From Gammaproteobacteria bacterium (lineage in GTDB: Bacteria > Pseudomonadota > Gammaproteobacteria > SZUA-152): a stretch of DNA of 49,667 nucleotides. Under the pieces are notes generated by a model. The model saw only the letters and a program-made list of their open reading frames with translations. It was not told the origin of the DNA and ran no database searches. Position numbers and translations under genes: made by a program. Location: assembly GCA_029882975.1 (NCBI GenBank), contig JAOUJW010000041.1, positions 1 through 49,667 of the forward strand. The letters are read 5' to 3'. Positions 16,759 to 26,064 of the stretch are shown piece by piece; the first letter of the stretch is position 1; each line of letters starts with the position of its first letter.

Positions 16759-19134
16759 TTACAGGGTTCTACCTGTGTTGATAATCAATCTGCCGCAATT
16801 TGTGTTTGCAGATATTCCAAGTCGTTGTTCTGTGTGCATCAACAGCTGTTCGGTAAAGGCTCTCCGTTCCGGCAACAGCGTGCTTATTTGTACTAAGCGG
16901 GCTAAGCTTAAAGATACATAAGCGTCTATTGTTTCTTTTGGTAGGGGCGATAACTGCACATACGCTCTTTCAAAGGCTAAGCAGGCGCTTGAAAGCGCAT
17001 TGATGTCACCGCGAATTCTCAAAGCATATTCCATTAGGTGGGCGATATAGTTACCCAAGTCCAAGGCCGGATCTCCCTGACTGCAAAGATCCAGGTCAAT
17101 AAGGGCAAGTTGTTTTTTCGCGCTCACTAAAACTTGATCAAAATAAAAATCCCGATGAATACATCGTGGTATGGAATCCGGAATGTTTTGAGCAAGTTCC
17201 TGACAGGCGCAAAACAGGCGGTTAATACGTTCCGCCCAGTGCGGAAAATCTTTACATAAGGTGTCCATGCGGCTGCGAAGTATTGCCAGTTCATCGCTAA
17301 TGTTGTGAGTTTTTCTTGGTGTCTGGCCGCAATGATGCAGTTTGTGAATCAATGTGGCGATTCGACTCTGGGTGTGGTTGTCATTTGAGTCGAGTGATTC
17401 ACCGACGGATGAGGCTTCGACCTTGTGGTACAGCCACATATTCAAATCGGGTATCAGTCCGATGGGTTGAGGTACCATAAGGCCATCGTCACTGCTTTCG
17501 CCGAATCCGTTTTCCCACAGTGCGGAATTGAGCTTATAGGTTTTTCGGTCTGCGCCCTTGGCGCGGACCTTGCCCATAATGCATAGGTGTACCGGGTCGC
17601 CGCGATCGTCAGTTAAAGTAATCTGATATTGCAATAAACAACGGCGCCCCGGTTTGTGTCTGATGATGTGGGTTTGCGCTACCCGCAACGGTGCATTTTG
17701 TGAATGGGGTCTAAGTAACGGTTCCAACTTGGTTTCCATATACCTGCCATTCAACGCTAGATTTATACAGGGTAAAGCGGCGTCATTCAGCAGAACAATT
17801 TCTTTAGGGGTGTTGGTTAGAACGTTGTATATGCCGGATATGTATCGTTGCAAACAGTGTTCTGTCGCTGCAAGAATTTTTTGGGTTAATACGTCCCAGT
17901 TCGGTTGACGATGCCGAAATGGCTCCGGTAGCAATCGGTACAAGCCTAATGCGGTATATAGGTCAATACGGGAGCGTACCTGGTGCGAGGGTTGGTAACC
18001 TTCAATGAACGTTTTGCAAATAGCGTCGGCAAGCGTTCGCGAAAGCTTCGCTGCGATAACCTGGCGCTCAATATGGGCAATGAAGTTACCCAGGTCCCTG
18101 GCAGGATCGCCAAGGCCGGCGCGATCAAAGTCGACGAAGCTCACCGTGTGGTTTTCCCGAACTAACACTTGGTCGGAATAAAAATCACCGTGTATAGGTG
18201 TGGTTATGGGTTCCAGCTTCTTAATGTAATGGGATAATGACGCGCCTATCTTGTCAATCAGGTTCTGCAATTGAGGACAAATTGCAATTACCGACTCAAA
18301 GGTTTGGCGTATATCCACCAAATCGTCGAATGGCTCCAAACGGTTTGTGTTGATCTTCTGTCGGTGTAGCTCGGCAAGGGCCTGTCCCGTTTCTTTTACA
18401 GAGGTCAAAGCGGCATTGCCTTTCTCAATGAGCTTGGTGAGCTCCGTGGAGCCCAGCCATTCAAACGCCAGTATTTGGTTGTCGTCGTCCCAGGCCAGAA
18501 TCTCCGGTATGTGTAAGCGTTCTGTGCTGGAAAAACGCTGTGCTGAGGCTTTAGCTTGCTCATAGCCCTGTGGTGCGTACCACTTTAGAACAGCAAAAGC
18601 TCGCTGGTTTATCTCTACCCGAACTACGTGGCGTCTTTCCGGCTTATAGCGTAGTTGTACAAACTGCAGTTGTTCTTTTGATACGCAAAGATCCGGAAAC
18701 AACTTCTCTAACAGGCGTAAACGTCGTGAGGCTTTGTCAAACTTACCTATTCTTTTCAGTTTTTTATCCAGTGGAAAAAAATAGACGGCTACAGCTTCCT
18801 TTTCCAGGTTAATCATTGGCTGCGCGTAGCTATGGGAGGTGTCACTGCGCAGTTTCCAGTCGTCTCTATTTAATTTTTCTTGTTTTTCAGAAGCATCATC
18901 GCCGAATGCACGGGCGTAGACATTCAGTACCCGTCGTGACGTGTGTACATGATAGGCGACCAGGCAATTGGTTCCGGGTTTGTAGCGAATGTATATGGGG
19001 TCTACGCGGATTACCGTTTCCGCAGGCAGGTTGGCTTGTATAACCGTAGTTAATTGTTCCGTGTCCAGCAGCAAACGCAAACCCGGTAGTTTGTGATCGC
19101 GATCGATAAAGGCTTGGTCTGGTTTCGATAACAT
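16759..19134 (-). CDS. Two-domain APH/choline kinase-like phosphotransferase
   Basis: The 791-residue protein contains two phosphotransferase domains of the aminoglycoside/choline kinase type in tandem. The first has the catalytic loop HGDFYSDQVLV (~311) and the metal-binding segment FVDFDRAGLGDPARDLGNFIAH. The second repeats this as HRDFYFDQVLV (~656) and LIDLDLCSQGDPALDLGNYIAH. Each half also starts with a similar YKPG or HKPGRRCL(L/V) strand, so the gene arose by duplication and fusion. Both halves keep the catalytic Asp and the metal-binding Asp, so both could be active. In a glycosyltransferase operon the likely acceptor is a sugar or a lipid/polyol headgroup, not an antibiotic. It sits 21 bases after the ABC exporter. 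It is cytoplasmic, with no membrane segments. Confidence 0.82.
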   Translation of the reverse strand: MLSKPDQAFIDRDHKLPGLRLLLDTEQLTTVIQANLPAETVIRVDPIYIRYKPGTNCLVAYHVHTSRRVLNVYARAFGDDASEKQEKLNRDDWKLRSDTSHSYAQPMINLEKEAVAVYFFPLDKKLKRIGKFDKASRRLRLLEKLFPDLCVSKEQLQFVQLRYKPERRHVVRVEINQRAFAVLKWYAPQGYEQAKASAQRFSSTERLHIPEILAWDDDNQILAFEWLGSTELTKLIEKGNAALTSVKETGQALAELHRQKINTNRLEPFDDLVDIRQTFESVIAICPQLQNLIDKIGASLSHYIKKLEPITTPIHGDFYSDQVLVRENHTVSFVDFDRAGLGDPARDLGNFIAHIERQVIAAKLSRTLADAICKTFIEGYQPSHQVRSRIDLYTALGLYRLLPEPFRHRQPNWDVLTQKILAATEHCLQRYISGIYNVLTNTPKEIVLLNDAALPCINLALNGRYMETKLEPLLRPHSQNAPLRVAQTHIIRHKPGRRCLLQYQITLTDDRGDPVHLCIMGKVRAKGADRKTYKLNSALWENGFGESSDDGLMVPQPIGLIPDLNMWLYHKVEASSVGESLDSNDNHTQSRIATLIHKLHHCGQTPRKTHNISDELAILRSRMDTLCKDFPHWAERINRLFCACQELAQNIPDSIPRCIHRDFYFDQVLVSAKKQLALIDLDLCSQGDPALDLGNYIAHLMEYALRIRGDINALSSACLAFERAYVQLSPLPKETIDAYVSLSLARLVQISTLLPERRAFTEQLLMHTEQRLGISANTNCGRLIINTGRTL

Positions 19135-19155
19135 TGTCCGGTTCCGTTTAAAGTT

Positions 19156-20964
19156 TCAGGACAAGTTTTGTAAACGATAGAGCGAGGCATAGCTGCCACT
19201 GTTGGCAACGAGCTCTTCGTGCGAACCCAGTTCGTGCACTTCGCCGTCTTTCAGATGCAGAATGATGTCTGCCCGCGATGCGATTTTAAGATCGTGGGTA
19301 ACTAAGAACGTGGTTTTGTTTTCGGCGAGTTTTTCCAGCGCAGTAATGACCTCGCGTTCGCTCTCTTTGTCCAAGCCGGTGGTTGGTTCATCCAATATCA
19401 GTATCCGGTTCTCACAAATCGCTGCGCGGGCTATGGCAATACGTTGCCTTTGTCCGTTAGATAAAGTGACGCCGCGTTCACCGACGTAGGTGTCATAGCC
19501 GTCGGGCATTGCCGTGATAAAGTCGTGCGCATTGGCCAGGCGTGCCGCCGCCTGAATTTGTTCCTCGGAGGCATCTTGTGCAGCAAAAGCAATGTTTTCG
19601 CGAATACTACCGGCAAAAAGCAGCGTATCTTGCAGTACTACCCCAATCTGAGAGCGTATGGAGTCAATGGTATAGGATTGTATGTCTACACCATCGATAA
19701 GAATTCGACCTGCTACAGGATTGTAAAGGCGTAACAGTAAGCCGGTTAAGGTCGTTTTTCCCGAGCCTGACGGTGAAATTAAAGCGACACTTTGACCGGC
19801 TCGGATCGAAAATTGGATATTTTTGAGCACCGGTTTTTCCGGTTCGTAGAAGAAAGCCACTTTATCGAAGACGATGTCGCCATGCAGGGCCGGGGCGGGG
19901 CGAGCGTCATCTCGGTCACGAACCTCGGGTTGCAGATCCAGTATTTCCACAACACGCTCACCCGCCGCCGCCGCCTTAGCTAATCGTCCGGTGAACTTGG
20001 CGAAATTGCGCAGCGGTTTGAATGCTGTTTTCAAATAGGCCAAAAATACAATCAAGTCACCGGGGGTGAGTTGCTGTTTCATGACAAGGGATACACCGAA
20101 CCAAAGTACCAGGGCAGTGGCAATGGCTACGAGTACGTCCACATATCGTTCTAATCCTGCGGCGAGCTTTTTAGCTTTAACACCTTCGCGCAGATTCTTT
20201 TTCGCGCTGCTGGAAAAGGAGTCGTTGAAGGTTTGTTCCAATGACAAAGCCTGAACGGTTTTAATTGCGCTAAAGGACTCGGCGACGGTTGCGGCCAGCG
20301 CGCTTTCGGTTTTACGTTGTTTGCGGGAAACTTCACGAATGCTGCGGCTGCGGCGCAAAGTCGCAAACCAAAACAATGGTACTACGGCGATGGAAATCAG
20401 TGCCAGTTGCCAGTGCAGCCAAAACATGACGGCGATAATACCAATCAACACCAATACATTACCCAGCAATGGCAAAGCCGCAGTGACGGTGACTTCCTGT
20501 AACAACCCCACATCTCCGGTCATGCGTACAATTAAATCGCCGGTACGTGATTTGGTATGAAACGATAGTGATAGTGCTTGTAGATGTTTGTACAATTTGC
20601 GTCGCACTTCCGTGAGGACTCGGTTGCCTACAAGAGCAAATCCCACGGTGCTGCCGTAGGCGGCCAGTGCGCGTAATCCGGCAAAGATCACTACCGCAAT
20701 GGCGGCAACTATCAGCAGATTTTCCGGACTCATGGATTGGAACAATCCCGATTCAGGTGGTGTAGCGTCGGGCGCTTGTACGGGAATAATTCTGTCGAAC
20801 ACAAATTTCAAAGGCCAGGGTTCCAGCAAACGAAACAGCACTTCTCCCAGTAAGGCGAGAAAGGAAAGCGATATGAGCCCTAAATGTTGGCGGATTTCCG
20901 GTTGAAACCGGCGCAGTATGCGCAGCAAGCCAGGGTTAAGCTGCTTTTTCGAAGAGCCGGCCAT
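19156..20964 (-). CDS. ABC exporter, fused permease-ATPase (MsbA-like)
   Basis: The 602-residue half-transporter has six transmembrane helices (~25-320) followed by a nucleotide-binding domain. That domain has Walker A SPSGSGKTTL (~394-403), a signature sequence LSNGQRQR (~499; Asn in place of the commoner Gly of LSGGQ), Walker B ILILDEPTTGLD (~520) and a His switch in LVTHDLK. It should dimerise and export a lipid-linked or amphipathic substrate across the inner membrane. Its start codon abuts the stop of the glycosyltransferase before it, and the kinase gene follows 21 bases on. Most likely it flips or exports the glycan precursor made by the three glycosyltransferases. Confidence 0.92.
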   Translation of the reverse strand: MAGSSKKQLNPGLLRILRRFQPEIRQHLGLISLSFLALLGEVLFRLLEPWPLKFVFDRIIPVQAPDATPPESGLFQSMSPENLLIVAAIAVVIFAGLRALAAYGSTVGFALVGNRVLTEVRRKLYKHLQALSLSFHTKSRTGDLIVRMTGDVGLLQEVTVTAALPLLGNVLVLIGIIAVMFWLHWQLALISIAVVPLFWFATLRRSRSIREVSRKQRKTESALAATVAESFSAIKTVQALSLEQTFNDSFSSSAKKNLREGVKAKKLAAGLERYVDVLVAIATALVLWFGVSLVMKQQLTPGDLIVFLAYLKTAFKPLRNFAKFTGRLAKAAAAGERVVEILDLQPEVRDRDDARPAPALHGDIVFDKVAFFYEPEKPVLKNIQFSIRAGQSVALISPSGSGKTTLTGLLLRLYNPVAGRILIDGVDIQSYTIDSIRSQIGVVLQDTLLFAGSIRENIAFAAQDASEEQIQAAARLANAHDFITAMPDGYDTYVGERGVTLSNGQRQRIAIARAAICENRILILDEPTTGLDKESEREVITALEKLAENKTTFLVTHDLKIASRADIILHLKDGEVHELGSHEELVANSGSYASLYRLQNLS

Positions 20965-22152
20965 TTAAGCGGTGCCTCTTTTAAGCCCGCTTTTATCTTC
21001 CATGCGTTGAGCAATTTGTATGATTCTATCGGCTACCTTGTCCCAGGTATAGTTTTGTATTACGGTTTTACGGGCTTCGGCTCCCAAGGTTTGGCGCAGT
21101 TTTTCGTCGTTATACAGTCGCAACAACGATTGTAACAGTGAGTCCACGTTACCGGGTGTACACAGCAATCCGTTTTTGCCGGGGATGATCAGTTGTTTGA
21201 GTTGACCGATTTCGCTGGCGATAACGGCCAGGCCCGCGGCCATGTATTCGTAGACTTTTAGTGGCGAAAAATAAAATTCACTTAGGTTCGGGTATGGTGC
21301 CACGGCTATGTCCATTGAGGCCAGTTTCGCAGGTATTTCCTGCGGAGCGACTGCGCCGATCAGGTCGACGGCGGCCTCAATGTTGTATTTCGTGCACAGT
21401 TCCTGTATTTCGGATTTTTGTGGCCCGTCACCTACCACCATCAAGCGGGTGTTTGGTTGCTGCCGATGAAATGCTGCAAATGCTTCGATGAGGCCGGGGA
21501 GGCCATGCCAGGGTTTTAATGTTCCTACAAAGCCGACGACAAACGGCGCTTGTGGTTTTTTGTCAGTCCCTGCGTTGGGGAACCGGTCAGCGTTGATGCC
21601 GTTGGGAATGACATGAAGCTTGCTTAAGGTGGTACAACCTTCTTTGTTAATAATATAGTTTGCAATCTCTTGAGACACGCAAATAATCGCCGCTGCAGTT
21701 TGCAATAGCGTTGAAGTGATGGTTTCAGCCTGCGCTTTATGAATCAAATCACGGTGCTTGGCTTGTTCTTCAACCAGGGGTGCATTGACTTCGAGGATGC
21801 CGGGGATGTTGTTTTGTGCGGCAAAATCCATTCCGGCATAACTCCACAAGGAGTAGCGTTCGTAGATCAAGTCATAGTTATTCAATGCTTCCAGCAGGTT
21901 GAACAAATCCTGATTTAATGCCATGGCCGCTTGTTCCCGCGCAGCAGAATCGGTTTTAGGCGGTAGCGGTAGTTGCTGCAACTTAACCTGTTCCAAGCCG
22001 GGTGGCGGAGAACCGCCGCTGCGAACGGTAAACAAATCCACTGTCGCCCCCAGCTTGATGAAAGCGCGAATGACTTCCTGTACATGTACGGAACAACCCT
22101 TGTTCCCAAAAACGGGGATGCCCGGGTCCATGCATAGGTAGGCTATGCGCAT
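20965..22152 (-). CDS. GT4-family glycosyltransferase
   Basis: The 395-residue protein has the GT-B layout of family 4: an N-terminal glycine-rich loop (VFGNKGCSVHVQE), a central linker with FVVGFVGTLKPWHGL, and the E-x7-E nucleotide-sugar motif at KVYEYMAAGLAVIASEIGQL. It transfers a sugar from a nucleotide donor and should be cytoplasmic, possibly membrane-associated. Its start ATG overlaps the stop of the preceding glycosyltransferase by one base, and its stop abuts the ABC exporter start, so the three are translationally coupled. Donor and acceptor are not predictable. Confidence 0.9.
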   Translation of the reverse strand: MRIAYLCMDPGIPVFGNKGCSVHVQEVIRAFIKLGATVDLFTVRSGGSPPPGLEQVKLQQLPLPPKTDSAAREQAAMALNQDLFNLLEALNNYDLIYERYSLWSYAGMDFAAQNNIPGILEVNAPLVEEQAKHRDLIHKAQAETITSTLLQTAAAIICVSQEIANYIINKEGCTTLSKLHVIPNGINADRFPNAGTDKKPQAPFVVGFVGTLKPWHGLPGLIEAFAAFHRQQPNTRLMVVGDGPQKSEIQELCTKYNIEAAVDLIGAVAPQEIPAKLASMDIAVAPYPNLSEFYFSPLKVYEYMAAGLAVIASEIGQLKQLIIPGKNGLLCTPGNVDSLLQSLLRLYNDEKLRQTLGAEARKTVIQNYTWDKVADRIIQIAQRMEDKSGLKRGTA

Positions 22153-23408
22153 TAGGAAATTCCTATAGCGTTGAGCAAACTCTCTTTGTTGACAGCGGAT
22201 TTGCTAACGGCAGCACTAAAGACATTGCGGATGAGAACGGCGTTTTTGTTGACGTCAAATAAGTGCTCAATAAGCTCTCGGGCCTGCGTTGCCAATTCTT
22301 GGCGGAGTTCGCTGTCATCCAACAGCCGTTGCAGCGCCTGGGCCAGAGCTTCCGGTGAATTTTGCGGGACAATTAGGCCGGTCTTTTCATGTTTGATGGC
22401 TTCGGGTATTCCGGTGACATCGGTAGAAATCGCCACGGTCCCCAAGGCCATGGATTCAAGCAAAACAGTCGGTAAGCCATCCTGATTTCCGTCCGAACCG
22501 ACGACACAAGGTGCGACAAGTATGGTTGCACTTTGTACCAGTTCAATAATTTCCTGTTGTGGGCGAGGGCCGGGTAGAAAGACGCGATCGGATAAGCTCA
22601 GTTCATCCACTTTTCGTTTTAGTTCGTCGGCTAAGGGGCCGGCACCAATAATACTGCAGCGAAAATCTGTGCCTGCATTGGCCAGTATCCCGCAAGCTTG
22701 CACTAAGTCCATGAACCCCTTTTTCTCAATCAGGCGGCCCACTGCAATGATATGCGTGGATGATTTGTTTGCGTTGCTGTAGGGGAAGCGGTTGAGATCC
22801 AAACCGTTATATATGCGCACCACATTGGAGCTGTCTTGAGGGAACTGCTCTTGTAAGAATTTCACATTGAAGTCGCTTACCGTAATTACGCGTGTGGCCT
22901 CTTTGATCTTGGTTTTTAAGTCTTCAGACTCCACGCTTTCATGAAAAATGTCTTTGGCATGTGCCGTAAGGCTATAGCTGATATCGGCGAAGTAGGCAGC
23001 TAAGCGCGCCACGCTCGCAGCGGATGTGGCAAAGTGTGCATGTAGATGTTCTATTCCCGTATTAACGATTTGGGTTGCCAGGGTGATGGCCTGATAAATA
23101 TTTTTATGGTTTTCTCCCTTGGCGTAAGACAAACGTTCCCAGATTTGCGGTATGGTCTGCGATGCTGTTTCGATTTCCTTCCAGAAGTCTTCCAGTCGAA
23201 TGGAACCGCTGGGTAAATAGGTGACCGGTGCGCGTACCTTGGCAATAATGTCTTGAAAGTGAGTGTCCACCGGCGGGCGCAAAGCGAAGATAGAAATATC
23301 CAGGCCGGCTGCTTCATGCGCCAAAATCTCGCTGACCACAAAGGTCTCGGAATATCTGGGGTAGCGTTTTACCACATATCCAACCCGGTTTACGCTGTTG
23401 CCATTCAT
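22152..23408 (-). CDS. GT4-family glycosyltransferase (WcaL/AmsK-like)
   Basis: The 418-residue protein resembles the colanic acid/amylovoran-type GT4 enzymes. The N-terminus YVVKRYPRYSETFVVSEI is the characteristic opening of that group. HLHAHFATSAASVA and LTAHAKDIF follow, and the donor-site motif is LPTVLLESMALGTVAIST. The acceptor side of the GT-B fold is N-terminal. The gene overlaps its upstream neighbour by 4 bases (ATGA) and the downstream one by 1 base. The family points to extracellular polysaccharide synthesis in the cytoplasm. Confidence 0.9.
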   Translation of the reverse strand: MNGNSVNRVGYVVKRYPRYSETFVVSEILAHEAAGLDISIFALRPPVDTHFQDIIAKVRAPVTYLPSGSIRLEDFWKEIETASQTIPQIWERLSYAKGENHKNIYQAITLATQIVNTGIEHLHAHFATSAASVARLAAYFADISYSLTAHAKDIFHESVESEDLKTKIKEATRVITVSDFNVKFLQEQFPQDSSNVVRIYNGLDLNRFPYSNANKSSTHIIAVGRLIEKKGFMDLVQACGILANAGTDFRCSIIGAGPLADELKRKVDELSLSDRVFLPGPRPQQEIIELVQSATILVAPCVVGSDGNQDGLPTVLLESMALGTVAISTDVTGIPEAIKHEKTGLIVPQNSPEALAQALQRLLDDSELRQELATQARELIEHLFDVNKNAVLIRNVFSAAVSKSAVNKESLLNAIGIS

Positions 23409-24730
23409 GGCGGGGACACCTGCTGATTTCGTGCAACTTTAGGTTTTTCTTGTTTTAGCAATGACAACAACAAGCTTTGAATTTGCTTCAAACCGTCCAT
23501 GTCTATATCGTTGTCCGGGGTGTCCTCCGCCCTAATGGCGTCATGAATCCATGTGCCAAGGGACTCAGGGTGAAGGTCATCAGGCGTTACGTGGTCTACC
23601 ACTCCGAGCTTGGATAGTTCCTCGGCACGGATAAGTTGCTCTTGGCGTGGTTTGACTCTGGGGACTATGAGTGCACGTTTTTTAAATGACAAGATTTCGG
23701 AAACACTGTTGTATCCACCCATGGAGACAATGGCATTGGCATCTTTGAGTAATAGGGTTGGTTCCGATACGAAATCGATGACTTGCATTTGTTTCGATCC
23801 GGCAGCCAGTTCCAATAATTTACACCGGTCTTGCCTGGACATGTGCGGTCCGGTCAGCAGGATGCCATGTAAACCATCGTCAAGCTTTACCTTTAGGAAA
23901 GCTTCGGCGAGCTGTAAGCCATCCTGACCACCGCCCACCATGCACAAAACATAAGGGGTTTTGTGTAGATCCGCAATGAGTTGACGGGTTGCCAGTCCTT
24001 GTTCTTCCGCAAAGGCCATACGGGTGCGATGATCAAAATATCCGGTAAATCGAACCTTGGCCGCCAGTTCAGGTGACATGGAATAAGCGCGCGTCAAATC
24101 ATAAACATTACGATCACCGTAGACCCACAGGGCATCATAGTAGTGGGTGGCATAGCGTACAAAATCCTCCTTTAACCATTCTTGGTTCACGACGAGAGGC
24201 TCGTCTTTTATGTCTCGCATACCCAATACCAGCCTGGTAGGGCTGCCTTGCAGATGTTCCAGGGTTCGGTCGAGCTCGCCGCAGGCGCCACGGGCTACGT
24301 TGTCCACGATCATAAAGTCCGGTTCAAAGGCTTGCACTGCGGACAAAATGATTTGCGAACGTAACTCAATAATTTTGTTCAGTTCCAGACTTAAGTGGCG
24401 GGAACGATACACGCCGTCATTGTTTTTATACAAAGAAGGCAGGATTAAACGATCCGTGTCCGCTGGTACAACGAATTCCGCGGCTTCTTTGGCCCCGGAA
24501 ATAAGTAGAATGTCGTAAGGTACGGTAGAAAACTGCAATGCTTGGGCGATGAGAATATTGCGGCGTATATGCCCCAATCCCATGGTGTCATGAGAATAAA
24601 ATACGATTTTGATTTTCTCATTGGAATTGCGATTGACGAGCGCTGTGTTTTGGGTAACGTCATCGGCGTTATTTGATCGCTGATTATCGTGAACGGATGT
24701 TAATTTGAGATTTTGATTTGAACTGTTCAT
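23405..24730 (-). CDS. MurG/GT28-like glycosyltransferase, first gene of the glycan operon
   Basis: The 441-residue protein starts with about 38 polar residues, then a GT-B fold of the MurG/GT28 type. The N-terminal motif is SHDTMGLGHIRRNILIAQAL. The C-terminal donor half contains VLCMVGGGQDG, ILLTGPHMS and SMGGYNSVSEILSFKKRALIV (split as SMGGYNSVSEI and LSFKKRALIV), with an E-Q-L acceptor stretch PRQEQLIRAEEL. It is the first gene in a run of six closely packed minus-strand genes and overlaps the next by 4 bases. The upstream 305-base gap holds CTTAAG boxes. The ribosome site is weak. The sugar and acceptor are unknown. Confidence 0.87.
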   Translation of the reverse strand: MNSSNQNLKLTSVHDNQRSNNADDVTQNTALVNRNSNEKIKIVFYSHDTMGLGHIRRNILIAQALQFSTVPYDILLISGAKEAAEFVVPADTDRLILPSLYKNNDGVYRSRHLSLELNKIIELRSQIILSAVQAFEPDFMIVDNVARGACGELDRTLEHLQGSPTRLVLGMRDIKDEPLVVNQEWLKEDFVRYATHYYDALWVYGDRNVYDLTRAYSMSPELAAKVRFTGYFDHRTRMAFAEEQGLATRQLIADLHKTPYVLCMVGGGQDGLQLAEAFLKVKLDDGLHGILLTGPHMSRQDRCKLLELAAGSKQMQVIDFVSEPTLLLKDANAIVSMGGYNSVSEILSFKKRALIVPRVKPRQEQLIRAEELSKLGVVDHVTPDDLHPESLGTWIHDAIRAEDTPDNDIDMDGLKQIQSLLLSLLKQEKPKVARNQQVSPP

Positions 24731-24920
24731 GCAGTTTGCTGCTGTCTGGAAGAAAGTCTTAGAAAAAATCTATTGGGTTGCTGTAAAAATCTTCGGTTGA
24801 TTAAAACGACCGCTAAGCTGATTATTTTAAAAGCAATTTTGTGAACCGTTAGTGCAGTTTATCACAAATTCGGGAAAAAATTCACAGATTTTGTCTGAAG
24901 TGGACAGTAATTCATCAATA

Positions 24921-24974
24921 CTTAAGAAATGTCAGCGTAATCAGTGTTATTTTCTTCCTTAAGTCATCCTTAAG
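24921..24974. promoter_or_regulatory. CTTAAG boxes upstream of the glycan operon, PmrA/BasR-type arrangement
   Basis: CTTAAG occurs at 24921-24926, 24958-24963 and 24969-24974. The last two are separated by five bases (11-base period), exactly the CTTAAG-N5-CTTAAG layout of PmrA/BasR-type response-regulator sites that control envelope modification genes. They lie about 230-245 bases upstream of the glycosyltransferase start. I saw no GG-N10-GC sigma-54 promoter in the right orientation in this 305-base gap, and no other feature there. Confidence 0.45.
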
Positions 24975-25035
24975 CGTTTCACAGGATGCCAGCGAGTGGG
25001 CGGGGGTTGGCGACGGACGGTGGTCGGCTTCGATG

Positions 25036-26019
25036 TTACAGCGATTGTTTTATTTGATATTTTTTGATGCGGTAGATCAAGGTGTCGCGGGTAATGCCGA
25101 GCAAGCGTGCGGCTTTGGATTGGTTGCCTTTGGCGGCGTTTAACGCGGAGTTAATCAGTTGTTTTTCGTGTTGGGCCAGGGACATAGTGTCGTTTAGGAA
25201 AGCGCTCAATCCGTTGCCAGATGCCAGGATTTCCGGCGGTAACAAAGCAGGGTTGATGGATTTGCCGGAATGGAAAACCACCATACGTTCACATAAATTG
25301 CGGGCTTCGCGTACGTTTCCGGGCCAGGGGTATTGTGTCAGTTGTTTAATGGCAGCTTTGTCGAATTTTGGCGCAGGCAGTTTATGTTTATTGGAAAACT
25401 GATGGGTAAAGTATTCCATTAACATAGGTATATCGCCGCTGCGTTCACGCAGTGGCGGAATATTTACCGGTACCACATTCAGACGATAATAAAGGTCTTT
25501 GCGAAACTGGTTGCTGCCTGCCAGCTCGGGTAAATTCTGATTGGTGGCGGCGATGACGCGGACATTGACGGTATCGCACTTTTGCTGGCCCAGCGACTGG
25601 CATTCGGAAGTCTCCAGGAAACGCAGTAATTTGGCCTGGCTGGTCAGGGAGAGCTCGGCGATTTCATCCAGGAACAGCGTGCCATTGTGGGCGGCGCGTA
25701 TTTTTCCATCGTAGTTTTTTTCGGCATGGGTAAAGCTGCCTTTTCTGAAGCCGAAAAGTTCGGATTCAAATAATGCTTCCGGAATTGCGGCGCAGTTTAT
25801 GGCAACAAAATTATTGTCGTGGCGCGAGCTGTTGTTGTGGATCGCGCGGGCAAACAACTCTTTACCGGTACCGTTTTCACCCAATAGCAAAACCGGAACA
25901 TCCAGTTTGGAAATGATGTTGGTAGCGTTTAAAACGGCTTCGAATTCCGGTGAGCGGCCTACCAGTTGATGCGACAGCCAATCAATTTCGCCGACATTTA
26001 TCATATTTTTTCCGGCCAT
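25036..26019 (-). CDS. Sigma-54-type enhancer-binding regulator without receiver domain, altered GAFTGA loop
   Basis: The 327-residue protein is an AAA+ activator of the PspF layout. It has no sensory domain, then Walker A LGENGTGKELFA (~47-57), Walker B GTLFLDEIAEL, sensor segment RKDLYYRLNVVPV, and an Fis-type helix-turn-helix at the C-terminus (NQSKAARLLGITRDTLIYRI). The loop that contacts sigma-54, normally GAFTGA, reads GSFTHA (residues 94-99), with His for the second Gly. Some activators with altered loops no longer use sigma-54. It lies 45 bases after the UreH-like gene and upstream of the glycan operon on the same strand, so it could control either group. The start is ATG 26019, or ATG 26004 with a GGA upstream. 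Confidence 0.88.
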   Translation of the reverse strand: MAGKNMINVGEIDWLSHQLVGRSPEFEAVLNATNIISKLDVPVLLLGENGTGKELFARAIHNNSSRHDNNFVAINCAAIPEALFESELFGFRKGSFTHAEKNYDGKIRAAHNGTLFLDEIAELSLTSQAKLLRFLETSECQSLGQQKCDTVNVRVIAATNQNLPELAGSNQFRKDLYYRLNVVPVNIPPLRERSGDIPMLMEYFTHQFSNKHKLPAPKFDKAAIKQLTQYPWPGNVREARNLCERMVVFHSGKSINPALLPPEILASGNGLSAFLNDTMSLAQHEKQLINSALNAAKGNQSKAARLLGITRDTLIYRIKKYQIKQSL

Positions 26020-26064
26020 ATTATTTCTTGTTTTGTATGTACTGCAGTTCTGTCTTATTCAATA

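Noticed and set aside
24731-25035. Sigma-54 promoter for the glycan operon
   Set aside because: The best candidate, GGTTCACAAAATTGC on the minus strand, has 11 bases between GG and GC in place of 10 and a poor match elsewhere.
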